Assembly (NCBI GenBank): GCA_030704615.1 | Contig: CM060731.1 | Coordinates: forward strand, 4,404,001-4,464,000 | Reading direction: 5' to 3' | Source: Takakia lepidozioides | Taxonomy: Eukaryota > Streptophyta > Takakiopsida > Takakiales > Takakiaceae | DNA: 60,000 bases | Part shown: one piece after another, positions 24,321-35,459 of the stretch | How the letters are laid out: each line of letters starts with the position of its first letter | How positions within the stretch are numbered: the first letter of the stretch is position 1 | Made by a program: the position numbers and the translations under genes | Notes under the pieces: generated by a model | What the model was told of the DNA's origin: nothing | The model's database searches: none | Seen by the model: only the letters and a program-made list of their open reading frames with translations

Positions 24321-25415
24321 TCAGTGAGTGGCCTGGCCATTTTCTGGTTCTTTGTCAGAGTCTGAAGATGGACCCATTATCACTGGAGCAGGAATAAGGT
24401 TCTTGTCCTGAATAAAAGCGTGACACATAGTTGTGCTCAAATTTGAGAGTACAGTCACCATCTCCTTGCCACTTCTGTGAATTTTTCTATCTCTATGCTT
24501 GAGGTAGGAGAGTTGTTCCTTGGCAGTGCGCTCTTGGACATTACTGCGGCGCTCCTCGATCTCCAATTGTGTGAGGTTTATACGGTCCATAGCTTCTATA
24601 ATCACCTTGTTGCTTTGGTCATTGGATTCGACAATTGATGTAAACACATTAGACCGCTTGTGCTTAACGCCAGTACTCCCAATGGTTGGAGTTGTCTCCG
24701 GTGGAGCAGGTCTTACGGGATAAGCACGTTATCTTTGGTGGAGCGCATCTGGGGGGGACTATCTGCCTAGGAGCATCATCAGATAGACTCACAATATGAG
24801 GGTAATGAGCCAGTGTGTTCTCAGAGAGCTCATCCAAATTGACAACAGGTATCCGCTGTGCATTGTCAGATTCTCCACGTTTCTGTTGTTCTAGTACATA
24901 GTCATCGCCAGGAAAATCTTGCATAAGCAAACGTTGTGGTTATACTGAATCACATTGCTCTTCTTGTGTCTCCACATCCGGTATTGATGCACTGTAATTA
25001 CCGTCCCTAGGGGCGTTCAAGTCCCGCACGTGGAGTGATGCATTGATTATGCGCTCTCCATGGAATGCCTCAATGGCGTCGTAGAAATCCTTGTTGAACT
25101 AACGTGGTCAGTGAGCCTGGTCACGCTCATCAATCGTCATGTCCCAATAAGAAGTATTGTGGCCAGTTCCCTTATGATAATCTGACACCTTTTTGTAGTC
25201 AGAATTCAAGCTGTTCCACTTGTCTTTAGACATCTTGCCGTTTCGAGGCACCATAGCCTTCACTATTTTCTGGAGTTCCTCCGCAATTTTGGCCCACTTC
25301 ACTGCCGCAGGCACCATGTGTGCCCTAGGATCGACAAGTGCCTTCTGTGCCACATGCTCATCATGCTTGCATTTGATCAAAGCAAGCACTTCATTGTGCT
25401 CCCAATTGCTCTACC
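24321..25415 (-). pseudogene. Myb/SANT (trihelix-like) accessory gene of the Harbinger element, decayed
   Basis: On the minus strand the sequence opens with NWEHNEVLALIKCKHDE, followed by VKWAKIAEEL and KDKWNSLNSDYKKVSDYH, a Myb/SANT-like or trihelix DNA-binding domain. It continues through NKDFYDAIEAFHGERI and an acidic linker to a C-terminal helical segment (NKVIIEAMDRINLTQLEIEERR). Stops interrupt it at about 25106, near 24945 and near 24660, so it is a relic. PIF/Harbinger elements typically encode such a protein beside the transposase, where it helps bind the element ends and bring the transposase into the nucleus. Convergent orientation to the transposase at 19.2-20.6 kb is consistent with one element. 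Confidence 0.7.
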
Positions 25416-26575
25416 TCTGCCTTCCCGAATTATTAGCTGCTCCTCAGCCTCTTCTCCCTCGTCCTCGCGTTGGCCTTGTTGCCTCTATAAATCCATTGTT
25501 CCGACTGATCCATTGCGTAAAAAGATTGTGTCTACATCACGCCTAAAATCTGTGCATATCAAGAATGCACTGCCCCGAAGCTTGCAAGGGAAAGCTCGTC
25601 AACGAAGGAGATGGAGAGATAGACAATTTACATGCTGAGGTTCCAGAGTGATAGATTAACGCCTGCAATATGCGCGTGAATGTTCAAAAATGTGAAGATC
25701 CGGCGGTGAGGTATGAGCGGGGTTACCGCTTAGTGATAAGCGCGCTAATAATGTGCCATGTAATCAGACATGTAAGATCCTAATTTGTGGCGGGTGTGTA
25801 TGTATGAACATAAGTAGGTATCAGCGATCGTATCGATGAGCGTATCAGCAAGTGTGAATGACCCTTTAGAGTCTAACCTCCGTAAGTGTTCCCACCATAA
25901 GTGTTCCCTCCCTGTCTCTTAACCTCTTTATCTGTTATCTCCCAAGATTTTACAAAGGAAGCGTTAAGTGTTATATGACATGACTTTCCTTACTCCCTCC
26001 GTTACAAAATGACCCTAAATTTGCTTCAAATGCATATATGTATACATATATATAACAAGATAACTTGGTCTAAGGGCATCACTCATGACATATATCAATT
26101 AAACTTGTCAGCTCTTTAATTTTACTTAACTTTTAAACGACGGCGCGACCACTTTTGGGTCACATCATTTTTCTTCCATAGCCCAATTTTTTTGGATGAT
26201 ATCCGATGAGGGTCATCGCTGAGAAGAAAAATGTAGCCGATTTTCTCTAGCCGCTCCAATTTAGAGCTGCCAAAAATAACAAAAACAGGGGTCGTAGAAT
26301 TTTCCAAGTACCAAGAGCTGTAAAAGCAGCGTTGAGCCCACCCACATGGCAGGCAATGGCAAGTGGGAAGCCCCTCGAAGCCTACAACAGCCTGACTCTG
26401 CATACACCCCAAATTTACTGATTTCACATCTGAGGTGGAGAAAATCTCAAAATCCCAATATTTCTTTGCCATGTTGTATGCGTTGTTGTTGACCAAATGA
26501 ATTGCTGTAGGAATTTGAGTTGAGGTCAAAATTGAGGACCCCATGGGCTAGAATATAACAATTTGTAGTTCACAC
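25416..26575. other. Gene-free stretch
   Basis: The first ~120 bases may hold the N-terminal remnant of the Myb-like gene (MDQSEQWIYRG on minus). Beyond that only short frames occur. A minus-strand open frame at 26122-26544 has no motif I know. Confidence 0.35.
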
Positions 26576-27370
26576 CAGTGTTGGACTGGTATATGGGGGT
26601 GAGGCGGGGTATCAACATGAGTAAGGGTATCACGGCAGGGTACCAGACCAGGCGGGTATAAGCAACTGGCAATACCCCGGGCAGAACATATTGGGGGCAA
26701 TATAGTGAAACGCTAATACCTGGGCTCCTACCATACCAACCTGGTATCGCAAGGAACGCAGCTTTGTCAATACCAGTACTATGTCTACCGCCGTTACTTG
26801 CACCCTAGATATCAATATGTGGAGCATAAGGGATTTAGGGTGCAGCATGGAGAGTTGCGGCTCTTTGATTGAGACGATCTGAATGGCGATTTTGGCGAAA
26901 ATTTGCTTAGGCTTGGAGCATTGTCTCATTTATCAGCCTGTAATATGGCTCTTGTAAGGTGACCTCAAATTACCTGAGGTGAGATCCTGCTCCTTGTTAT
27001 TATGAATTGCGGCACTCAGCCGCTGAGGTGAGCGCTTCAGCCCATGAGGTGATCACTTCAGCGGCTGAAGTGCTAACCTCAGCGGTATAATTTGGACATA
27101 TTTTCATTTTCAGTTTTTTTTAAAAATAAAAATAAAATAAACAACTATATTGATACCAGTATTGATATACCCCCAGTATAAGATTTGAAATTTGAAATAT
27201 TGATACCATACCATACCAGGCCAACAAAAACAATATACATACCAGACTGGTACATCAAAAGCTTAATACCTACTTTGATACCATTACCTGCCAGGTATTA
27301 TGGAGGCCTCTTCACCGACAATACCATACCCTGGCTGGTATGAAATGTTGATGATACCGGTCCAACAGTG
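26576..27370. mobile_element. Non-autonomous hAT-type transposon, 795 bp, 8-bp target duplication
   Basis: The left end is CAGTGTTGGACTGGTAT and the right end inverted is CACTGTTGGACCGGTAT. GTTCACAC flanks both sides (26568-26575 and 27371-27378). Subterminal regions are rich in GGTAT/ATACC motifs, and short CTGAGGTGA/TCACTTCAGC inversions lie near 27000-27090. No protein is encoded. The ends resemble, but are distinct from, those of the hAT element at 15552, so this is another family of the same superfamily. Confidence 0.9.
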
Positions 27371-27378
27371 GTTCACAC

Positions 27379-29507
27379 CCCCGAATTTCACATACAAAGG
27401 ACCCCCTTCAAATTCTTGGCGTATGGGGATGATATGTGAGTCCTAAACCATGTTTGTGCCCTAGAGGTCGAGCTTGGTCAAAGGTTTTTTGGGGGGGTAC
27501 ATATAGAGTTCATGTGGAAATACCACATACAGAAATGGCCCTACCTACTCCCCCAAAAAAAAGTGTTCTCTTTTTCGCTCACTATTGCAGAACTCTCTAT
27601 GGAGAGTGCATGAAGTAGAACACAAATCAAGTTTGGAGTGTAAAACAAGGAAGAAACTGTGGTTTTGGGTCCAAATGAATTTTGATCGCTCCCAAATTTG
27701 GCACGCACATTGCATATGGCTACATTACACGCCCCATTCAAAAACGGAATGAAAAACAGATCGTGAGCACGCGAAACACAGTCCAACAGGTCCCAAAGCA
27801 ATAGCAGCTCCAACAGAATACATTCAACGGGTGAACGGATGGTTGCCCATCCAAATCATTTTTGTTAGCTTCCAAACTTTGCCAGCACGTTCCAGACACC
27901 CTCTCACAGGTCCCGGACTAATATCAGATCAATCGAAAATTCATTCGGATGGCTCAACGGATGGATGACTTAGGGTAGGAAGTTCCATGCCACTATATAT
28001 GGTTTCTGGGCTGTCCCACAAAAATGGTGGGTGTGGCTTAACCCCTACACCCCCGCAGGCCTCCGTTGACGTTTTACCAAAAAGCGGGCCCGGCCAGAAA
28101 AACTAGCGTAATTTTTGGAAAAAAATGAATCTTGAAAAAGTGACATGACAATATGAAGCCACCTACCCCAGGCAGGTCCTGCCCAATTTTGGAGCCAATC
28201 AGACAACTAGTGCGAAAACCCCACCCATTGCGAGTCTGGTCCATTTTTGGAAATTTGTGCAGCAAAAAAAAACCAAAATGGAGATTTGTGGTCGGGATGG
28301 AAAAAAATCGGCCTGTTGTACCCGAAAACGTGCTGGCCGTCCAACACGATTTAGGCAATCGATCTCGCATGGACCATCCTGATGCAGACACGCAGTGCAC
28401 CCACCCAAAAAAACACCCACCCAAAAAAACAAGAAAAGGCCAAAATCTGCTCCTGGCAGAACTATCTGTGTAAAAAAACGACCAATTTTGGGCCGGCGGG
28501 CGTTTAGGGGTGCCAGGAACATTGAAATTCTATGTGTTAGCTTCCGATTTTCAAACTCTAAGTGTGTAAGTGTGATGTGCGGAAGATTCTACATTTTGTT
28601 AGAATCATTCTATATTTGTTATGATGGTAAATATCTATCTGTGTTACATTTTCTCTAATCCCCGGTCTAACACATATATATAGAGGGTAGACTGTAGAGA
28701 CAGCTGGGTTGCTGGTCAACAGAGCTAAGCTTAATACTAGGAGGTTCGATCACAACCGGCTGCAACATGCAAAATTTGCCAGGTCAACCTCCCGATTCCC
28801 AAAAAATCCCCAAAACTGCAGGAGGATAGTCAGCGTGTTGAAATGGGACGCCTGGATTTGGGGTGTGGGTATATGAAGGGCAGCTCAGGCTGTGTGAGTG
28901 CATCTGTTGTCACAGTTGACCTCCGCAGTGTCTTCGCAAAGTAAGGAGTCTCTTGGAGACACTGCCTTGACGGGAGTGTTGCTGTTGGCCAGCTGAAAGT
29001 GTAAGTGTACTGTTCCAGCTCGTTCACAGTAGATGTACTGCTGGGAACTTGAGGTTCAGATCCGTACAGTTAAGCTGATTTCTAGATTCGATCAGTGTGA
29101 GAAATCCCATACATATGCTCCCGACCCGCTACCGATCACCTCGTGCCCACCTCGTGACCGGTTGAATTTCGTCACATTCGAGACTGGGCTCCTTCGACCT
29201 CTGCCAGCTTCAGGAATTCTGCGTCGTTTTATGACATAGCTCTAGAGGGAGGTAGACAGACTTCGACTGGTGCATATGTCTAGGCTGACTGTGTGTGTGT
29301 GCATTTGCGCGTGCGGGAAATGTTTCGATCTGGTTGGATTCAAGTTGCGGGGTACTTTTTCATGTTCACTACAGCAAGTATGCCACCAGTTTTGAATTGA
29401 TCCCTCCTTGCCCATCCATAGGCCTGATGACGGATTCCCGACCGGTACAAAAATCTGACTATAAGTTTGAATTTGCTGCGTTTCGTTCGCTTTCAGTGAA
29501 TCCAGCA
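27379..29507. other. Intergenic region upstream of the O-methyltransferase
   Basis: This holds low-complexity A runs near 28260-28440 and a short (TG)n near 29290. A TATATATAG at about 28674 might be a promoter, but it lies some 830 bases before the start codon. No coding motif was seen. Confidence 0.35.
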
Positions 29508-31280
29508 ATGGCAGTTCCAACACTTGGCGACAGCAATGGAACATCAAAGGATGATACGGAGACGATAGTGGAGGATCTGGTATGGGGGTTTGTGAAGTCC
29601 ATGGCCTTAAAAGCGGCTATATTGCTTGATCTCCCAGACATCATAGCCAAAGCTGGACCTGGGGCCACTCTCTCTCTCGAGGAGATAGCTGCACAGCTCC
29701 CAAGCAAGGGAGTTGTCACTCACGACTTCCTCCGACTTATGAGAGCATTAGTACTTTACGGCTTCTTCAGCGAAACACATGCTACCTCTGGAGTTTCTGG
29801 GACAATGTCGACTCGGTACGGGCTCAATAAGGCTTCACAGATGTTTGTGAGGCAGAACAACAGTCGGTGTCTTGCTCCAGTAACCCTCATGCAGATGCAC
29901 AAAGTGGCCCAAGCACCGTGGCATCACTTGCATGAGTCAATTCTATATGGGGAACACCCATTCAAGGCAGCCCATGGGACGGTGAGTTTGTTGCCTGATT
30001 GAATGTTCAAAACTGCACATACATGTAGGTCCAGGAGCTCTAAGTTACTTCAACTTAGAGCTCTGTCATTACTTCATATCTAGAAAGTCCTGATATATCC
30101 TGAGATACTCTCGTGAGCCAAAAATTCTACCAAGAGAATGACACAGCATGAGTGACCGCGGCTGCGGAGATGTCCATTTACACGTTTGGAGCCTTGTCTA
30201 ACCTTCACCAGACGCCATTCATGACTAATTTTGTTCTAGGATCCTATATTGGTGAACACTCTTCTGAAGAGGATCTCATTTCCAAGATTGCATCTTCATG
30301 TCTGTCTGTCTCTCACGTACTTTAGTATCGTTATCACGTCCGTGTTGTCACCGTTGTTGCAGAATATGTGGGAATATAATGGCAAGGACCCCGAATTCAG
30401 CGCGGTTTTTAATACTGCCATGTCAAGCGTATCTCCATTGGTGGTGGAAGCAATTAAAACTGACTACAAAGGGTTCAAGGACATCAAGACTCTTATTGAT
30501 GTTGGCGGAGGCACGGGCAGAGCACTCGGAGAGATAGTGAGGGAAAATCCCCACATCCACGGCATCAACTTTGATTTGCCACATGTTGTGGCCGCTGCAC
30601 CAAAAATTCCTGGTAAGAACTTGACATATGCCTTGACGGGAACTAGAACGAAGATAGATCTGCTTCTGGGGATATAATCTCAGTGCTCCAGTTAGCACCA
30701 CTTCACCTTCGGACTGGGGTTTAAGGGTCTGACGTGACTTGGCCACAGCCTCCGGACGGAATTTTCACCCTTCCTAGACTCTGTTTGCTCAGGAGTGGAG
30801 CACGTGGGTGGATCCATGTTTGAGAGTATACCAAGCGGCGATGCCATCTTCATGAAGGTTAGAACATTCTGAACTTTGTAAGAACACAGGAAATATAGAG
30901 TGACATATCCCTCTTTGTGTGTGTGACATGACGTTGATAAATGGGAAGTTGCTTCACAGATGATCATACACGACTGGGACGAAGCCCACAGCATCAAAAT
31001 CCTCAAGAACTGCCACAAAGCATTGCCAGAGCATGGCAAAGTGATAATCTCGGATACAGTCCTACCATCCAACGAAGATCAGAAGGGCAATCCAGCTTCT
31101 AATTCTTTTTTCGCAATTACACTGGATCTTGCCATGCTCGCACATTGCGATGGCGGGATGGAGAGAACAGAGGAGCAGTGGCGGCATCTCATCACAGCTG
31201 CTGGATTCCCCAGAATCAACTTTGTGAAGCTCCCATCCGCCGACTGGGAACCGTGGCTGATCGAAGCTTACAAGAGCTGA
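29508..31280 (+). CDS. Caffeate-type O-methyltransferase (COMT family), four exons
   Basis: Exons 29508-29981, 30363-30612, 30793-30857 and 30960-31280 join in frame to 369 residues, the usual length for this family. It transfers the methyl group of S-adenosylmethionine to a hydroxyl of a phenolic such as a caffeoyl or flavonoid compound, in the cytosol. The N-terminal dimerisation helices come first (LDLPDIIAKAGPGATLSLEEIA). The SAM-binding motif LIDVGGGTGRALGEIV is at about 202-217. The catalytic base is His267 in IIHDWDEAHSIKILKN. The second conserved acid is Glu331 (GGMERTEEQW). The first acid, usually Glu in VEPVLP-type motifs, is Asp295 here (IISDTVLP). All introns have GT-AG ends. An earlier in-frame ATG at 29430 would add 26 residues; 29508 fits the family better. 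The substrate cannot be told from sequence. Confidence 0.92.
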
Positions 31281-34200
31281 TCCTCCATCGCCTGCGCTTC
31301 TGCTCATCTCTCGTGTCGACTTTTTTCGAGTCTGGGTTGAAGCGGAAAGGGAGAAGCATGCGACAGAGTTTGCTGCAAACGATATGGGATATATCATCCC
31401 GCAAACTCTTACCAACACGTTGTGATTAGCCGTCAAAATCCCTCCTTGTCACCACATTGGTGGGAACCACTGTGAAAATAAGTGTAGGTCCGCAACACAC
31501 TTCATAAATGTTACCTGTTCTCAGTGTCAAACATGGTCTAAATGTCAACAGCCTTGTAGAGTCAAACCTGGATCGGTGTTATTTTGCTCTCTCTGTAATA
31601 AAACTTTTACTTGCTCTTTCACTAGGTGACCTTGGAGATGTGTTGTTTCATCCATCTATTATTTCATCGATCTAATAACTCAGCAACCCAACAATTCAAT
31701 GGCATTGGCTAATAAGGCCCAGGTTCCATGGGCACTCCCAACCTTTCCCCCCATGCCATAGTTGTCATGAAAAGCTCTTTGGATGATGTGACGAAATGCC
31801 ATTGCTTATGCTGTATTTGATAGAGAGGAGCGCCACATTTTTTGGATGTGATGTGACATATGTGGATGTAAAGTAGCCAAATTTGGATAAGAAGTGCACT
31901 CTTCATAATAGACCGTGTCCCTTAGAGTTCAAGAACATGGGAAAATATGGGATGTAGTTGCCCTTGCTGCTCAGCCTTGCTACTCAGCCTTGCTACTCCC
32001 CCTCCTCTTGAACGCTAACTAATCCATCGGCCCACGATGGAATCTCCCCTTCTAAACATATGAGGAGTTGGTTCCCTGGAAACTAATATAACTGGCCCTC
32101 CTGAAAATGTGTCACCTTGAACTGCCTTGCATGAGGCTGCGGACCCGCATGAGTAAGAGACAGAGATTATGACATTCCGCCCCTTGCTGAAGCCGAGTGT
32201 TTTTCGTGCTCCAATGGCATAAAAAAATGTGTTACGTGAAGCTACATGTTTATCGCGCCCCCATGGCAACAAATTCAAAGGGGCGACCTAGGGGTGCTAT
32301 ATTCTCTTTAAACCAATGAGAGTGTTTTAACCCTCGGAGCAATTTCTTAGGGGCGATTGTTTGGAAGTGCCCATGGAACGGGGCCTTAGTTTTAAAAAGA
32401 ATAATTTGTATTGCAAGCTCAAAGACAGTTGGACGCATCATTATGATACAAATAGGCCAAGTGATAGAAAAGGCCCGGGATTGGGATTTGAATCCGTCCG
32501 GCCTGGCATATGCTTGCGTGGCCCTCCACCCATCCGCATGTGGGGCCATGGATACTACCCATCTGCATTGCTACAAAGGAAGGGCCCTGGTACCAATGTG
32601 AAAATAAGTTGAGTTGTCCCTGCAATTTATTCCATACATGTTTCTTGGTTACATCATGGGAACGATGGGGGACTATTGGCCAGGATGAAGATGCTCAATT
32701 TATTTCATACATGCTATGGGCGGAATTCCTGCCTACAGGTTATGTCATGGGCACACTATGCTGACACTTTGCCAGGATGAAAGTGGCTAAGTCGTGACCA
32801 GGCGTATTTTCATCCGGAGGATGAATGGATTACATCCATGCTCTCTGGATGACTCCCAGGAACGAGGACGAAGGATCCAGTGCCAAGGATGCAATGCATT
32901 CTGGCTTGCATTAAGAGAAGTGTTAATATAGAGTATAAGGGCACAGCTTGGTAATCTGTGCAGCAGGGGAAGCGGTGCCGCCATCTTCTTGGTAATGATC
33001 AATTTCTGGAGGATATGCTTATAAGGAGATCGGTGTGGCATGCGATGGAGCAATCAGTTAACAGGTGGTGCAGTCGCTGCTATGGTGAATGGGTAGCTTA
33101 GGGCTTGCTGGAGGATAATCGTGCAGGGAACAGCTTGGAAGAGTTGTGCTCAAGCCAGGTGAAGGGAGGCCGTACTGTCACGAATCTTGTGCAACCACCA
33201 GAGCCGCCATTGCCTTGATGAACATGATCATGGGAGGATGAGCATGCAAGGGAAACGGCCAGCTGCCAAAGAACAGAGAGGTGGGGTTGCTGGCACAATC
33301 AATGGAGAATTAGGATGAAGAGCAGCTCGACATAACGAGCATCTGCCAAAGCGAATGAGGGATTGGCTTGTGGATGGTGACTCAGGTTATCTGTAAATAA
33401 GGAGGTAAAGAGTGGAATGTACAGATGCAGGAAGCTTTCAGATGATCACTGTCTTCTTGTTATAAGATCATATCATATCTTAGGGTAGATTTGCTTAGAT
33501 AGTGAGATAGGGTAGTTAGTTGGCAAGCTACAGGGGTGTTGCCATAGGCTGAAGCAGGGCCGTCAGGACTTAATGAACGCTGGAATCGTCAAATCCAGAC
33601 GACAAGAGGAGTTAAGGTAGCTGCTGACGGAGATGGTGAGGTGCCATTTTGGGCAGGCAGACCCACCGCTTCACCTGGAGTATAAGACAGATAAGTTCGT
33701 AGATACCAGGCTTCTTTTTTTTGGCACTTAGGAATCGTTGTTGTGAAATTTTGGTAGAGACTCTCAAACTGAGAGCGTGATGAGGACAGGAAAAAGACTT
33801 TGAAAAATTTGGAATGGGGACTCTGGACTTCAAACCAGGATGGGGTGGAGATGAATGGATCTGATGCACATGTTTGTAGGAGTGCTGATTGAGGGCAGAT
33901 GTAGTTCACCCACAGTAACAGAATGCTTGCTGTTTGTTTTGTTTTTGTTCCTTTGGCTTCAGTATCATGAATCTGCATACAATGCGGCTCTGGGATTTTG
34001 ATGATTAGATGTAATGCAATCCAGTGTAGTTGATGTGAGCACTAGTGAGGGATAGTTGTAATCTCTTGAAATCAGAAAGAGGAAGAGGTGGATGGCTGGA
34101 TACAAAGAGTAGGGCACATTGAATGAATATGCTTGCACACTGTAAGGTAATCAGATTCCAAGTTTAATTACTAGAGGTGGATGGGGCTGCAAACTGACAC

Positions 34201-35040
34201 TGATGTAGAGTTTAGAACTGGTTCAGAGTGGACTCAGCATTTGAACTCTGTAGTTCAAATCTAAAAGTGCAAAAGTGAGCTGTTGGGGTGTGTAGATGCA
34301 GATTTGTAGAAGGGTTGGGAACTGACTGACAAACTGGGTTGTCCCTGGAGGCAAACAGTGTGAAGGGTCTGTTTTGGGTGAGAGAAAGACTGATGGAAGA
34401 GCTGATCATGTCTTGTGTGACCAAGGTTTGATTCCAAGGCTGGATTCACTGGATACATGGCTGAATGTGTTTGCATTGCATGTAGATAGGCTGCTGGTTG
34501 GAAGAAAATGAGCCAGGGAATTTTACAGCAGGAAGGAGAGAGAAAAGGTTTGGGAAGGGAGAGAGCTGCTCAGTAAAACGGGTAATGAGGGATGGTCAAC
34601 TAGGAGATAGAGGAAAAACCATGACATCTGCAGAGAATCACTAGGCCTATAATTCATGGCAGATCTGAGTTGTCTTCCTCTTATCAGTGATCTCATTACA
34701 AAAGGGGTTTCGACATGTGTTGCTCAAGGGTGATGCCCACATGGGTCGCATTTAGCTCCGTCATAGGGCTGGTTGTATCACTGAAAACATCACAACAGCA
34801 CCATTGGTGCTGCAATTGTATAAAGATTGTGCAAATCATGAACAAGAAGGATTAAATCCCCATCCATGTTTTCTCTTCCGCTGCGGCGTGGATGAGGATT
34901 TATGAACTCTGATCATGAACGATAGGAGGGAAACCCATAACCGTGTGCCGCTGGTAGATTGCTAGGTTGTTCTTTTTAATGGAAGAAGTACAGTTAGAAT
35001 TACACAGAAGGGGATTTATGCCCCCTTCTTTTCACACTAC
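31281..35040. other. Long gene-free stretch
   Basis: After the methyltransferase 3' UTR (AATAAA at about 31599) there is about 3.4 kb with only short, motif-free frames. A hairpin (GAAGGGG/CCCCTTC) lies at about 35006-35032, just before the truncated gypsy LTR. No RNA gene or paired transposon ends were found. Confidence 0.4.
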
Positions 35041-35459
35041 AAAACTTCTCCATCAAGAAACCTCATTTTGTTTAATGAAGCTTCTCCATCAAGAAACCTC
35101 CATAGGGGAAGCTTCTAAGGAGAGTTCTTAGTAGCCAGTATATATAGGAGGCGAGACTAGACACTCTTCAGTCTCGCCAACACCAGTTCAAGCTACTCTT
35201 GTTTTCAGTTCCCAGTACTCCAGTCCAGTTCCCAGTACTCTAGCCAGTTTCCAGTATCTGGTACTCCAGTCCAATTTCTAGCATTCCAGTATTCAAGTCG
35301 TGTTCCAATATCTTGTACTCTTGTTCATTGTTATAAAGATCGTCTTGATTCATATTTACTCATCGTGAATTACAGCCACGCCGATCTTGACTTCTTGTCG
35401 AATCTTGTATGTCTAGTCTGATCTCTTATTTGTGTTCAGTCATGTTCTTGTCCTTGACA
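35041..35459 (+). mobile_element. Gypsy A 5' LTR, truncated at its left end
   Basis: This matches the LTR at 51230-52001 from about 51425 to its end (GGCGAGACT, TATATATAGGAGG, terminal CTTGACA). The first ~195 bases, including the TG terminus, are missing. Only two of the CTTCTCCATCAAGAAACC units are present. Confidence 0.85.

Noticed and set aside
28672-28681. TATATATAG as the methyltransferase promoter
   Set aside because: It lies about 830 bases before the start codon with no evidence of a long leader or 5' intron. It is mentioned only in the intergenic entry.
35000-35040. Helitron 3' end (hairpin before CTRR)
   Set aside because: A hairpin is present but is followed by CACTAC rather than CTRR, and no Helitron 5' TC end or Rep/helicase was seen.
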